A DNA stretch of 64,000 nucleotides from CAYUZU01 sp964448675 (GTDB lineage: Bacteria > Planctomycetota > Phycisphaerae > UBA1845 > Fen-1342). Made by a program: the position numbers and the translations under genes. The DNA is taken from contig CAYUZU010000018.1 in NCBI GenBank assembly GCA_964448675.1, positions 40,210 to 104,209 on the forward strand, in the 5' to 3' direction. Below the pieces are notes generated by a model. It searched no databases. It worked only from the letters and a program-made list of their open reading frames with translations, and was not told the origin of the DNA. Position 1 is the first letter of the stretch. Every line of letters begins with the position of its first letter. Positions 41,193 through 49,123 of the stretch are shown here, in pieces.

Positions 41193-43129
41193 AGGAGGAC
41201 TCTCTCTCAGGAACGCGGTACATCATGTTGGTACGCTGTTCGACGAAAGACCAGGCAGACACGAGCATCGACGATCAAGTCAAAGTGCTCCGCAAGTTCG
41301 CGGACGAACACCACATGCAATACGTCGACGAGGTTCGACTCGTCGGGGTATCGGGGTCACGCCCCGGCGCGCGTCACGATCTCGAAGACCTACTTCGACG
41401 GAAGCGGGAGCGAGACGATTTCGAGGTCCTCTTGGTTCAGGATGTCTCGCGTTTGACACGCTCTGGTGCCAGGCATGCTTCGAAGCTGGAGTATGACTTA
41501 GCGGTCGCTGGAATCATGGTATGTTATGCGACAGAGACGATCCCGGATGGTGATCTCGGTGAGGTGTACAAATCCCTGCTGCATACCCAATCCAAGCAAT
41601 ATGCCCGCGCGCTCTCGTTCACCACGGCGCGCGGAGCCATGTCCGCGATCCAGGAACGCCGGATCACCTATTGCGGCCGACCACCGTATGCCATCGACAA
41701 GCTGTACGTCACGCAGGACGGCATTCCGCGGCACATTATCCGGCAACAAGCCGATGGGACCCAGTTAATGCTGCATCCCGAGACCGGCGCCGTGCTTGGC
41801 ACGTTCGGTCGCAACGAGCGGACCGGCGCTCCAGCCCACTACCAGAAGCAGAAGAACGAGCAAGTCGTCCTCGTACCCGGTGCCCCTGAGCGGGTCGCGG
41901 TGGTCCAGCAGATCTATCGGTGGCACTACCGGGAACGATGGGGATGCCCCAAAATCGCCGGCACGCTCAACGAACAAGGCATCCCCTCTTCCACAGGCAA
42001 ACACTGGCACCCCGAAACCGTGCGCGACATCCTGCACAATCCGATCTATGGGGGACTCGGGATCGCCAACCGAACGACCGCGGCGATCTACCACGAACGT
42101 GCCCCCGATGCGCCGCGCCCCGTGGAGGTTCAGCACGCGATCCTCGCGAAGTACGCCCGCCCACCCGTGCGGATACGTCCGCGCGCCGAGTGGATCGAGA
42201 CCGAGCATGAGCAACTGCAGGAGTTGCTCGACGAGGATATTCGCGCGTCGGCAATCGAGCGCCACCACCAAGTGCTTGAGACACAAGCCGCCGGTCGCAT
42301 GCCGAAACCGAATCGCGACCGGCACACGCAAAGCGAGTTCTTCCTCAAAGGCATCCTTGTGACGAAGCAGGGCAATCATCCGATGACGGGTCGCCGAACC
42401 GGTACCAAACCGTACCGACGCCGGTACTACGGAATTGCCAAGTCACGTTTGCTAGCGATTCGTGATCCGGTCTGTCGTAAGCTCGTGCCCGCAGCACCGA
42501 TCGAGCAAGCCGTACTCGGTATGCTGAGCATGCTCTTGTCTCGGAAAGACGATTTGACCCGAGATGTCCGTGCGTTGGTGGAGCGTGTCGCCCGTCGAGA
42601 ATCCGAGCCGGGAGAGGAACTCGCGAAGTTGAAACGTGAGCGTGATGCCGCGATGCGGAAGGTGTTGTTCGCCTTGGAGCATCTGGATGATGTCGGTCAG
42701 GATGCGACCAAGGAACTGACGCAGCGGTTGGAAACCCGCGTCCGCACGCTCGATGCCGAGATCAAGCGTCTCACGGGCACGACCTCTTCGCCGCTCAATG
42801 TCGAGCAAACGGTGAAACGCGTCACACGAGACTTGACCAACCTCGGCAATAGTATCGACGGACTGTCCCCGGCAGCCCTGCGCGACCTGGTTGCTGTTTT
42901 TGTTTCGCGCGCGGTCGTCGACTTGGAAACACGGCATGTCGAGTTGGAACTGCGACTGCCGGAATGGGCACTGGGATTGCAGGAATCGATGTGCCTGGAT
43001 ACCAAGATAGGCTGCCAACCCGGTATCGAGGCACATGCGGGTCGCGGAGTCGTGATGCTGTCGCCCAGATTGTTGTGGGTCGAAGGACTAAGAGAGTATG
43101 GTGCCGTTGATTTCGCTGGCGCGGCATGA
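41189..43129 (+). CDS. large serine recombinase
   Basis: A 646-residue resolvase/invertase-family recombinase. The N-terminal catalytic domain (1-150) has the active Ser in YIMLVRCSTKDQ and the Arg-containing VQDVSRLTRSGAR. The recombinase domain (about 235-330) shows GCPKIAGTLNEQGIPSSTG and VRDILHNPIYGG. A zinc-ribbon-like part follows; Cys are sparse, so zinc binding is doubtful. A long coiled coil (about 455-560, LAKLKRERDAAMRKVLFALE) ends the protein. This is the organisation of phiC31-type large serine integrases. It sits inside, not at the end of, the element; its own target is not visible. Confidence 0.85.
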   Translation: MKEDSLSGTRYIMLVRCSTKDQADTSIDDQVKVLRKFADEHHMQYVDEVRLVGVSGSRPGARHDLEDLLRRKRERDDFEVLLVQDVSRLTRSGARHASKLEYDLAVAGIMVCYATETIPDGDLGEVYKSLLHTQSKQYARALSFTTARGAMSAIQERRITYCGRPPYAIDKLYVTQDGIPRHIIRQQADGTQLMLHPETGAVLGTFGRNERTGAPAHYQKQKNEQVVLVPGAPERVAVVQQIYRWHYRERWGCPKIAGTLNEQGIPSSTGKHWHPETVRDILHNPIYGGLGIANRTTAAIYHERAPDAPRPVEVQHAILAKYARPPVRIRPRAEWIETEHEQLQELLDEDIRASAIERHHQVLETQAAGRMPKPNRDRHTQSEFFLKGILVTKQGNHPMTGRRTGTKPYRRRYYGIAKSRLLAIRDPVCRKLVPAAPIEQAVLGMLSMLLSRKDDLTRDVRALVERVARRESEPGEELAKLKRERDAAMRKVLFALEHLDDVGQDATKELTQRLETRVRTLDAEIKRLTGTTSSPLNVEQTVKRVTRDLTNLGNSIDGLSPAALRDLVAVFVSRAVVDLETRHVELELRLPEWALGLQESMCLDTKIGCQPGIEAHAGRGVVMLSPRLLWVEGLREYGAVDFAGAA

Positions 43130-43164
43130 AATTCTGTTATTGCCAATACGGAAGCTCGATCGGG

Positions 43165-44499
43165 TCAACGTAACCGGTACCTGCGACCAGCCATGTCGTA
43201 TCCCAGTCCTTCGAGGACGCGGCAGACTTCGTCCCAAGCCCTGCGCGGCCCGTTGCCCTCGGCAGCGTGAATCTCCTCGATCCTGATTCCGTGAAGTTCG
43301 TCCGTATCCCGGGCACTCAGCTGCTCCAGAATCGGACGTGTATGTCGCGTCCATTCCAACCGCTCGATCGGCGTGTTCTCCGGTGGTTCATACTCCTCCG
43401 TCAACGGTTCCGCGCGGATGAGCGGATCGATATGGTCCGCGTACCAGAAACCCCACTTGAGCCATTGGTTGAACGCGGCTTCGTTGCGCGGTTCGAGATT
43501 ACCGGCGCCGACCTCGGCATCAAGCACCGAAAGATAGTGCCGGATACGCTCGGCTTCGTGCCAATTGTCGACTACGATCTTCAACTGTTCGCGGCGCCGC
43601 TGCTCCTCGGCTTCGCGACGCTCGGCGGCCGCCCGACGTTCCTTGGCCCGGCGCGTCTGTCGCCCCTCGATCTCGTTGTCCAGACGCCTTTGCTTCTCAC
43701 GGTCGATGCGCTTGAGCAACCCCGTGATGATCGAGTCGATCAGGTTGTCAAGCCGCTGGCGCTTTCCGTCGCTCCATGTACCCCGCAGGTTTGTTCCCCA
43801 GGCATTGTTGAGCCGCAGGACGAGTTGCCCCGTGAATCGGCGGTCGCCGCGCCACCGAGGCTGGCCCGGAATACGCTCGTCCTTCTCCTCCATTTCCACG
43901 GAGACGCGGTCTTCGCCTAATGAGAAATACGTAACCCGTCTGCTGCGATCGTGAATGTACTCTTCGACGGATATCGTCCCGCCCAAGAACTCCCAGGCCT
44001 TGATGATAGTGTCCATGATCCGCAACGCGCGGGACAGACTACTACGTGAGACGTGGATGTTGAGTGCGCTCGATGCGCCGGCCCCCCCTGCCCGTCCGGC
44101 ATCAATTGCTTTGCGGTACTCGCGTGTGGCGACGATGAGTCGGTGGGGCGACGACAGCCGCTCGGGTACGGTGAGCCGCTCGTCGGCTACGCATTCAACC
44201 TTCAAGCTCTCAAGTTCAGGGTCGTGAAACGCGCGTTCGCCAGCCGCGCCGCTGAATCGCACTGTATCGAGACGTTCATCATCCAGAGGCGGCAGGGGCG
44301 CCCGCGGCGGTTCCTTACCGTGCGCGAGTTTGGCCCAGTAACCGCGCGGCGGGCGCGGGATCTTGTGGCGATTGCAGGCCTTCGCCAAGCCCACGTCAGA
44401 CACGCCGTACTTCTCGGCCAACGTTCGCATCGGCGTGGCCCAGACCTCTGCGTAGAGCCGTTCGCGCTTGATCGTGACCGTGCTGCGCTCCTCGGCCAT
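43165..44499 (-). CDS. HTH-like, coiled-coil protein of unknown function
   Basis: A 444-residue protein. Its N-terminus carries a segment common to many phage- and plasmid-borne hypothetical proteins: RERLYAEVWATPMRTLAEKY, SDVGLAKACNRHKIPRPPRG, YWAKLAHGK. This appears to be a helix-turn-helix that ends in a basic loop. A middle beta-rich part (VTYFSLGEDRVSVEMEEKDE) and a charged coiled coil at about 270-310 (RRAKERRAAAERREAEEQRR) follow. A DNA-binding role is inferred from the N-terminus; the rest is unassigned. It converges on the serine recombinase, 35 bases apart. Confidence 0.65.
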   Translation of the reverse strand: MAEERSTVTIKRERLYAEVWATPMRTLAEKYGVSDVGLAKACNRHKIPRPPRGYWAKLAHGKEPPRAPLPPLDDERLDTVRFSGAAGERAFHDPELESLKVECVADERLTVPERLSSPHRLIVATREYRKAIDAGRAGGAGASSALNIHVSRSSLSRALRIMDTIIKAWEFLGGTISVEEYIHDRSRRVTYFSLGEDRVSVEMEEKDERIPGQPRWRGDRRFTGQLVLRLNNAWGTNLRGTWSDGKRQRLDNLIDSIITGLLKRIDREKQRRLDNEIEGRQTRRAKERRAAAERREAEEQRRREQLKIVVDNWHEAERIRHYLSVLDAEVGAGNLEPRNEAAFNQWLKWGFWYADHIDPLIRAEPLTEEYEPPENTPIERLEWTRHTRPILEQLSARDTDELHGIRIEEIHAAEGNGPRRAWDEVCRVLEGLGYDMAGRRYRLR

Positions 44500-44551
44500 C
44501 GCGCCTTCCCCTTGAAACAGGCGAGATCATCCGCCGTCGGCACTCGTCGGC

Positions 44552-45310
44552 TTAACCGAGGCCGTAGATTTCTCGCAAAGCACTCAGGACGTCGTCATGC
44601 GTAACGGTCCGTATTCCCAACGGCTTGAGATCGACCTTCTCCTCTGCCATCGCTTCGATGAAAGCGCGCAAATCGGCCCGAACCCTCTCAGGCACCTCGA
44701 ACGCGACATCGGGATCAATGATCTGGTAAAGCCTGAACACGTCGTTCTTGTGCTTTTTGATGGCCTTGCTGTCGACTTTCTCGCTGCGTTCTTTTCGCGC
44801 GACCAGGTCCAGCCAGGCCCGGGCCTTGAGGGGGATCAAATGTGCAGTCCCGACGACCGGCACGCCGTTGCGCTCCTGCCGACCGCCCTGGATGAACGCG
44901 TAGTAGTCGTCATCCATCAGAATGGCCGAAAGACTCGATATCTCTTCCTCGATCGGGACCGGTGTCAGGTGACTCCCCTCGGCAATCTGCAGCGCGTCGG
45001 GGACGCGGGAGAACAGCTCCAGCATGACGGGGTATCCCTCAACGGCCGGCTTCTGAAACCGGTAGAACTGCTTCTGTCCGGTCGACTTCTCCTGCATCTG
45101 GTACTGACCGGCGCGTACGAAGGCCCAGAATGAACGCGCAAAGTCCGCATCGAGCGCCTCGATACAGAGCACGATGTCGAGGTCCTTGGTAGCACGAAAT
45201 GTCAGGCCAGCCTCGTCCATGAGCAGATCGCAGGCCGCCCCGCCGATGAGCAGGTAACGATCCGCGTACGCTTCGAAATGCGCGCGGAAGGTGTCCAGCC
45301 CGATCACCAT
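44552..45310 (-). CDS. AbiEii-like nucleotidyltransferase toxin
   Basis: A 252-residue nucleotidyltransferase-fold protein. The N-terminal motif LIGGAACDLLMDEAGL is followed by TKDLDIVL, the D-x-D metal-binding pair typical of AbiEii/MenT-type toxins. A third Asp/Glu candidate is in MLELFSRV. Lys-rich KVDSKAIKKHKNDVFRLYQI corresponds to the conserved late helix of the family. It overlaps the preceding gene by seven bases, as in AbiE operons, where the toxin follows the antitoxin. Family members modify tRNA or other targets and give abortive phage infection; the substrate here is unknown. Confidence 0.72.
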   Translation of the reverse strand: MVIGLDTFRAHFEAYADRYLLIGGAACDLLMDEAGLTFRATKDLDIVLCIEALDADFARSFWAFVRAGQYQMQEKSTGQKQFYRFQKPAVEGYPVMLELFSRVPDALQIAEGSHLTPVPIEEEISSLSAILMDDDYYAFIQGGRQERNGVPVVGTAHLIPLKARAWLDLVARKERSEKVDSKAIKKHKNDVFRLYQIIDPDVAFEVPERVRADLRAFIEAMAEEKVDLKPLGIRTVTHDDVLSALREIYGLG

Positions 45311-46287
45311 GGCAGTTCCTTCATCATCTCATCCAGCGCGGCCGCGACCCGCTCGTCAGGGTGATCGTGCAGCGACAGGTACAGCGAGAGTCGATCGACG
45401 CGGTCACCGTCAGCCAGGATCTGCGGACGATAACGCCAGACCTCGATTTCCTGAAGGCTCTCGTCCGGCGCGCTCAGCTCGACGACGCGCTGCTGTCCCC
45501 GCACCGCCTTCCAATCATCCTGACCGAGAGCGCCGATCGGGTAAACGGGTGGTGCCAACATGCTCTGCTCCGCCAGCGCCGCGAGCCCGGCGACGAGCCC
45601 CAGCGGTTGCGGCGCGACACGCTGAATCGTCAGCCGCTTCGTGACCGGGTTGCGCAGGACGGGCTGTGCCTTGTCCCACAGAGCTCGGCGATCGGCGCCG
45701 AGATGAAGATGACGCTCACGCCCCTTCTTCGTGACCGTGCCCAATTCCTGCTGCTCCAGTTCGTCGAATGCCCGGGTCATCGTCATTCGGGAGTACCCGA
45801 GCCGCTCGGCCGCCCGGGCCGGCACAAGCACGTCGGCCTCATGGTGCAGCAGCGCGTGGAGGACGAGCACCTGCGTCGCGGGGCTGAGCGCGGGCCGCTC
45901 CGCCGGCGGCCGTTTGAAACGCTCGCGGAAGTCGAGTCCGAGCGGGGGCAGATACATCTGGTTGCCCGGCACGATGAATGGGATGCGCTGGTCGACCAGG
46001 CGCTTGCGGTTGTATGCGGTCACACGGTCTCGTACGTACACCACCCGGACGTCCTGCCTGTCGCGGACGAGGTCGAGGTGCTTGCGGACGGTCGCCGGCG
46101 ACTGCTCGGCGGATTCGCGATCGATCATCAAGAGCAGCGGCGTGCCCAACAGGCGCAGCTCGGCGAACCGGTAGCGCTCCCTCAAAAACGCCGGCAGGCG
46201 CTTGCCATTGCGGCGGGGCGCGACGATGGCGTCGACGCCGAGCGTCTCCTGAACGTAGCCCGTCAATTCCCGGAGCAGCGGATCCAT
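45304..46287 (-). CDS. AbiEi/MarR-like winged-helix antitoxin candidate
   Basis: A 327-residue protein. The N-terminal 130 residues form an alpha/beta domain (FAELRLLGTPLLLMIDRES, RVVYVRDRVTAYNRKRLVDQ, VPGNQMYLPPLGLDF). A winged helix follows (LSPATQVLVLHALLHHEADV, AERLGYSRMTMTRAFDELEQ). The C-terminal domain is of AbiEi length. It is upstream of and overlaps the nucleotidyltransferase gene. A perfect palindrome lies 31 bases upstream inside the promoter, as expected for an autoregulating antitoxin. The N-terminal domain differs from textbook AbiEi, so the pair may be a separate subtype. Confidence 0.65.
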   Translation of the reverse strand: MDPLLRELTGYVQETLGVDAIVAPRRNGKRLPAFLRERYRFAELRLLGTPLLLMIDRESAEQSPATVRKHLDLVRDRQDVRVVYVRDRVTAYNRKRLVDQRIPFIVPGNQMYLPPLGLDFRERFKRPPAERPALSPATQVLVLHALLHHEADVLVPARAAERLGYSRMTMTRAFDELEQQELGTVTKKGRERHLHLGADRRALWDKAQPVLRNPVTKRLTIQRVAPQPLGLVAGLAALAEQSMLAPPVYPIGALGQDDWKAVRGQQRVVELSAPDESLQEIEVWRYRPQILADGDRVDRLSLYLSLHDHPDERVAAALDEMMKELPW

Positions 46288-46313
46288 GGCAGCCTTAATA
46301 ACGTGGTGTTTGC

Positions 46314-46342
46314 ATAGTAACATATCATATGTTATCGTGCAA
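46314..46342 (-). promoter_or_regulatory. promoter of the toxin-antitoxin operon
   Basis: Minus strand reads TTGCAC, a 17-base spacer, TACTAT. Start of transcription would lie about 20 bases before the ATG. The operator palindrome fills the spacer. Confidence 0.6.
46318..46334. promoter_or_regulatory. perfect 17-base palindromic operator
   Basis: TAACATAT-C-ATATGTTA: eight-base arms around one central base, lying exactly between the -35 and -10 of the toxin-antitoxin promoter. Binding of the winged-helix antitoxin would block transcription. Confidence 0.6.
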
Positions 46343-46520
46343 TGAAAGCGTGACAGTTCGAGATTTCTGCCGCCGGCGGTCTTGGCCGGATTTGCGGAGG
46401 CGCAATCGGCGTTTGAGCCCTCAAAACAAGGGCAAAACTCGATCGGGCAGAGGGAAAATGGGAGGGAAAATGCGCCTTTCGGGACCGCGTTTCCAGGCTG
46501 TGAGGAGGGATTTGGCTCGC

Positions 46521-46562
46521 TTACAAAACCGCTGCTCTGCCAATTGAGCTACGGTGGCGTCG
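46521..46562. repeat. attachment-site direct repeat, right copy (attR) with tRNA-Thr 5' half
   Basis: Identical over 42 bases to 31983-32024. It contains the tRNA-Thr 5' half on the minus strand, without anticodon stem 3' strand, T arm or acceptor 3' strand, so it is not a functional tRNA. The DNA to its right probably holds the original tRNA promoter. Confidence 0.88.
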
Positions 46563-47082
46563 ACATAACCAATTTTCCAACATCACTTTACATTACGGAC
46601 AGGTTTGTCCGCCAGAGGGAAAATGCGACGCGGAAGCAGCGGTTCGCTGCACCGCTGCATCGCTGCATCGCCGGCGGGCAGAGCCCGACAGGCGCTGCGT
46701 TTTCCCTCGCCGATCTGCGATTAGCTCATACCCCCTGGTAATTGTCAATACGGTCGGGGGCGCTTCAGATGGCGAGTTGAGCGACAACCCGTCGTGGCTG
46801 CTGCGCTTGGGGCGATCGTTGATTTCTCACAGGGTGAACGTAGGTGTCCAGCGTAAGCGGCATCCCGCCCGCACCGGTGACGAGCAATCGCGCTGGCAGG
46901 CTTCTCGCGCCGCCGGGGCACTTCAGGCGGGCGCCGATGCGACTCCCCGGCGGGTCGCGGCTGCGCCGGTGGCTGGCAACGCGCCGGACTGGGGCGTCGC
47001 GCTGACCGACCTGCACCGTACCGCCATCGACTCTGGCAACCGGAATGGCCGGGCGGGCGGCGCTGTTCTAATATCGAAGACG
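46563..47082. other. intergenic chromosome beyond attR
   Basis: This 520-base stretch has no supported gene. The first part includes AT-rich DNA consistent with a former tRNA promoter on the minus strand. A minus-strand frame at 46765-47016 ends with TLDTYVHP, faintly reminiscent of an integrase end, but it is too short to call. Confidence 0.4.
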
Positions 47083-47475
47083 ATGAAAGCCGCGATTCTC
47101 ATTCTCGCGCAGCTCGTCGGACCACTGGCCTGGGCCGCACCGACCCAGTCGCCATCCGAGGAGACTGCACCAGTCCGCTGCTGTTGTTGCCCGGCTGGAG
47201 CGTGCGACTGCGGCTGCGAAGTCCCTGTTGAGCCGATCGACTCGAGTGATGGGGGAGAACGAGACCATCCGCGAGTTTGTTCTTGCGACGACACACCGTT
47301 GGGCTTGCCGAATGCGCCGGTAACGACTCCGGAGCGACCCGCAATTGCGGCTGTACTCTCGGTGCCCCAGGCTGATGCGGCTGGTCCCACGCCAATCACC
47401 CGTTGCAGCAGCCACTGGCCCCACGGGCCGCCTCACGCGATTGCCATCCTGGCGACGATTATCCTCTTGAATTGA
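47083..47475 (+). CDS. secreted Cys-rich small protein ahead of the metal efflux operon
   Basis: A 130-residue protein with a signal peptide (KAAILILAQLVGPLAWAAP) and a dense cysteine cluster CCCCPAGACDCGCE, then RVCSCDD. It also has His-containing CSSHWPHGPPHA and a C-terminal hydrophobic end (AIAILATIILLN). Its position directly upstream of the Cus-type operon suggests periplasmic metal binding or sensing; no family is recognised. The frame is open for 102 codons upstream but without a signal peptide, so ATG 47083 is chosen. Confidence 0.55.
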   Translation: MKAAILILAQLVGPLAWAAPTQSPSEETAPVRCCCCPAGACDCGCEVPVEPIDSSDGGERDHPRVCSCDDTPLGLPNAPVTTPERPAIAAVLSVPQADAAGPTPITRCSSHWPHGPPHAIAILATIILLN

Positions 47476-47499
47476 CCCCGCCTCCCCGCGCGCGGCTCG

Positions 47500-47516
47500 T
47501 TACGGACCATCCGTAA
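47500..47516. promoter_or_regulatory. inverted repeat upstream of the Cus operon
   Basis: TTACGG-ACCAT-CCGTAA, a perfect dyad with six-base arms, 102 bases before the CusC-like ATG and 25 bases after the Cys-rich gene. It is a candidate operator for a metal regulator; there is no T run, so it is not a typical terminator. Confidence 0.4.
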
Positions 47517-47617
47517 ACGGGTATGCTGCGCTCTGGCCGCATAAGTCTCTGTCGAAACTCGAATTAAGCCGCCGCGTTGCGGGGGCGAGCGCGGTGCCAT
47601 GCCGCGGAGGATCGATC

Positions 47618-49120
47618 ATGCGCAGACGATCCGAGATGCGTACGCCAATGCGGTGGGCCGTCGTGGTGTTTACCGCATCGGTGCTCCTCCTGTGCTTTCC
47701 GGCGGGCTGTGCGACCTACGAGCGGTCGCAGCGGGACGTCGAGCATGCGGTGCACGAATGGCGGAGGCAGCGTGCTTCTTTGGCGCCACCCGCGACGCAG
47801 CCTGCCGTGTCCCAATCCGAGCCCGCGGGCGAAGCGATGCATCCGGACGCGCCGCGCCGGCCGGTGGATGCGTACGTTCAGGAGGCGTTGCAGCGTAACC
47901 CGGGCATCCAGGCGGCTGCGGCCGAGGCGCGGGCCAGGCTCGAACGCATCCCGCAGGTGACCGCGCTGCCCGATCCGGTGGTTCGTGCCGCCGTCCGGCC
48001 GGAGCCGATCCAGACGGCGGCGGGCGACGTGTTCTTCACATTGGGCGTGAGCCAGACGTTTCCGCTGCTGGCCAAGCTGGAGCGGGGGGGGAACATCGCC
48101 GCGGCGGAAACGCGCGTGGCGCTGGAGCAGCTCGACGCGAAGCGCGTGCAGCTGAACGCCGACGTCGAGCGGGCGTACTGGCAGATTTACCGGCTGGACC
48201 GCTTCCTCGAGATCACGCGGGCGAACCGGCGGGTGCTGGAAGACCTGGAGGCCGTTGTGCAGACGCGCTACCAGGTCGGCCAGGTGCCGCAGCGGGACCT
48301 GCTGCGCGTGCAGACGGAGCTGGCGAAGCTCCGCGACGACGAGCAGCGTTACGGGTTGCGGCGCGCGGCGGCGGTTGCAGCGTTAAACCAACTCGCCGAC
48401 CAGCCGCCACAGCGTGAGATTCCGGAAACAGCCACGGTCGATCCGCCGCAAGTCGCGGCCGACGTCGAGCAACTCATTGCGCTCGCCGGCGATCACAATC
48501 CGGAGTTGGCGATCCTGCGTGAACGCATCGAAGCGAGTCATGAGCAGGTCGAATTGGCCAAGCTGGGTTATTGGCCGGACCTGACGCTGGGGTTCGAGTG
48601 GAACTACCTCGAAGGCCGTGAGCCGTTCATTCCGCCGGTGAATCCGCAGACAGGCCAGCGGCCGCCGATCAACCGCAAAAGCGAGGTCGGCGACGACAAC
48701 TGGGCGATCATGCTGCAGATGAACGTACCGATCTGGACGCAGCGCGTCGAGGCGGCCAAGCGCGAGGCGCGCCAGCGTCTGCTCGCAACCCAAAGTGAGC
48801 TGCGCAATATCGAGAATCTGGTCGCGTTCCGTATCTTCGAGGCGTGGTCGCGTGTCGAAGCGCAGCAGCACACGCTGAATGTGCTGGAAACCGAGCTGAT
48901 CCCGCAATCCCGACAGACGTACGAGGTCACGCTCACCGCGTACCAGGCGGGCGAGACGGACTTCATCACGCTGATTGACAACTGGCGGCGCTGGCTCGAC
49001 TTCGAACTGATGCGGCATCGCGAGACCGTCGACCTCGAGACGGCTTATGCCGATCTCCAGCGCGAAGTCGGGCTGCAACTGATCCGTGACGAGCGGGCCC
49101 CAGCGCCGGATGGAGAATAG
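47618..49120 (+). CDS. cusC: heavy-metal efflux outer-membrane factor (CusC/TolC family)
   Basis: A 500-residue TolC-family channel with a lipoprotein signal (VVVFTASVLLLCFPAGC). The two OEP repeats include QEALQRNPGIQAAAAEARAR, FSLGVSQ-like TLGVSQTFPLLAKLERGG, and ALIPQSR-like LETELIPQSRQTYEVTLTAY plus ETDFITLIDNWRRWLDFE in the second. ATG 47618 has GGAGG seven bases upstream, better than the ATG at 47594. It lies three bases before the adaptor gene. With the next two genes it makes a tripartite metal pump. Confidence 0.88.
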   Translation: MRRRSEMRTPMRWAVVVFTASVLLLCFPAGCATYERSQRDVEHAVHEWRRQRASLAPPATQPAVSQSEPAGEAMHPDAPRRPVDAYVQEALQRNPGIQAAAAEARARLERIPQVTALPDPVVRAAVRPEPIQTAAGDVFFTLGVSQTFPLLAKLERGGNIAAAETRVALEQLDAKRVQLNADVERAYWQIYRLDRFLEITRANRRVLEDLEAVVQTRYQVGQVPQRDLLRVQTELAKLRDDEQRYGLRRAAAVAALNQLADQPPQREIPETATVDPPQVAADVEQLIALAGDHNPELAILRERIEASHEQVELAKLGYWPDLTLGFEWNYLEGREPFIPPVNPQTGQRPPINRKSEVGDDNWAIMLQMNVPIWTQRVEAAKREARQRLLATQSELRNIENLVAFRIFEAWSRVEAQQHTLNVLETELIPQSRQTYEVTLTAYQAGETDFITLIDNWRRWLDFELMRHRETVDLETAYADLQREVGLQLIRDERAPAPDGE

Positions 49121-49123
49121 TCC

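Larger units (their letters stand above)
31983..46562. mobile_element. integrative element in tRNA-Thr, about 14.5 kb
   Basis: The element is bounded by the 42-base direct repeats, has a tyrosine integrase starting within 80 bases of the tRNA copy, and contains accessory genes only. Cargo comprises a PLD-helicase, an XRE/S24-like repressor, a RadA-like ATPase, a Cas4-like nuclease, a large serine recombinase, a coiled-coil protein and an AbiE-like toxin-antitoxin pair. No capsid, portal, conjugation or replication-initiator gene was recognised, so it is a genomic island or satellite-like integrative element, not a complete prophage or ICE. Confidence 0.82.

Noticed and set aside
46765..47016. 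Integrase relic next to attR (TLDTYVHP)
   Set aside because: Only eight residues look integrase-like and no GH box precedes them.
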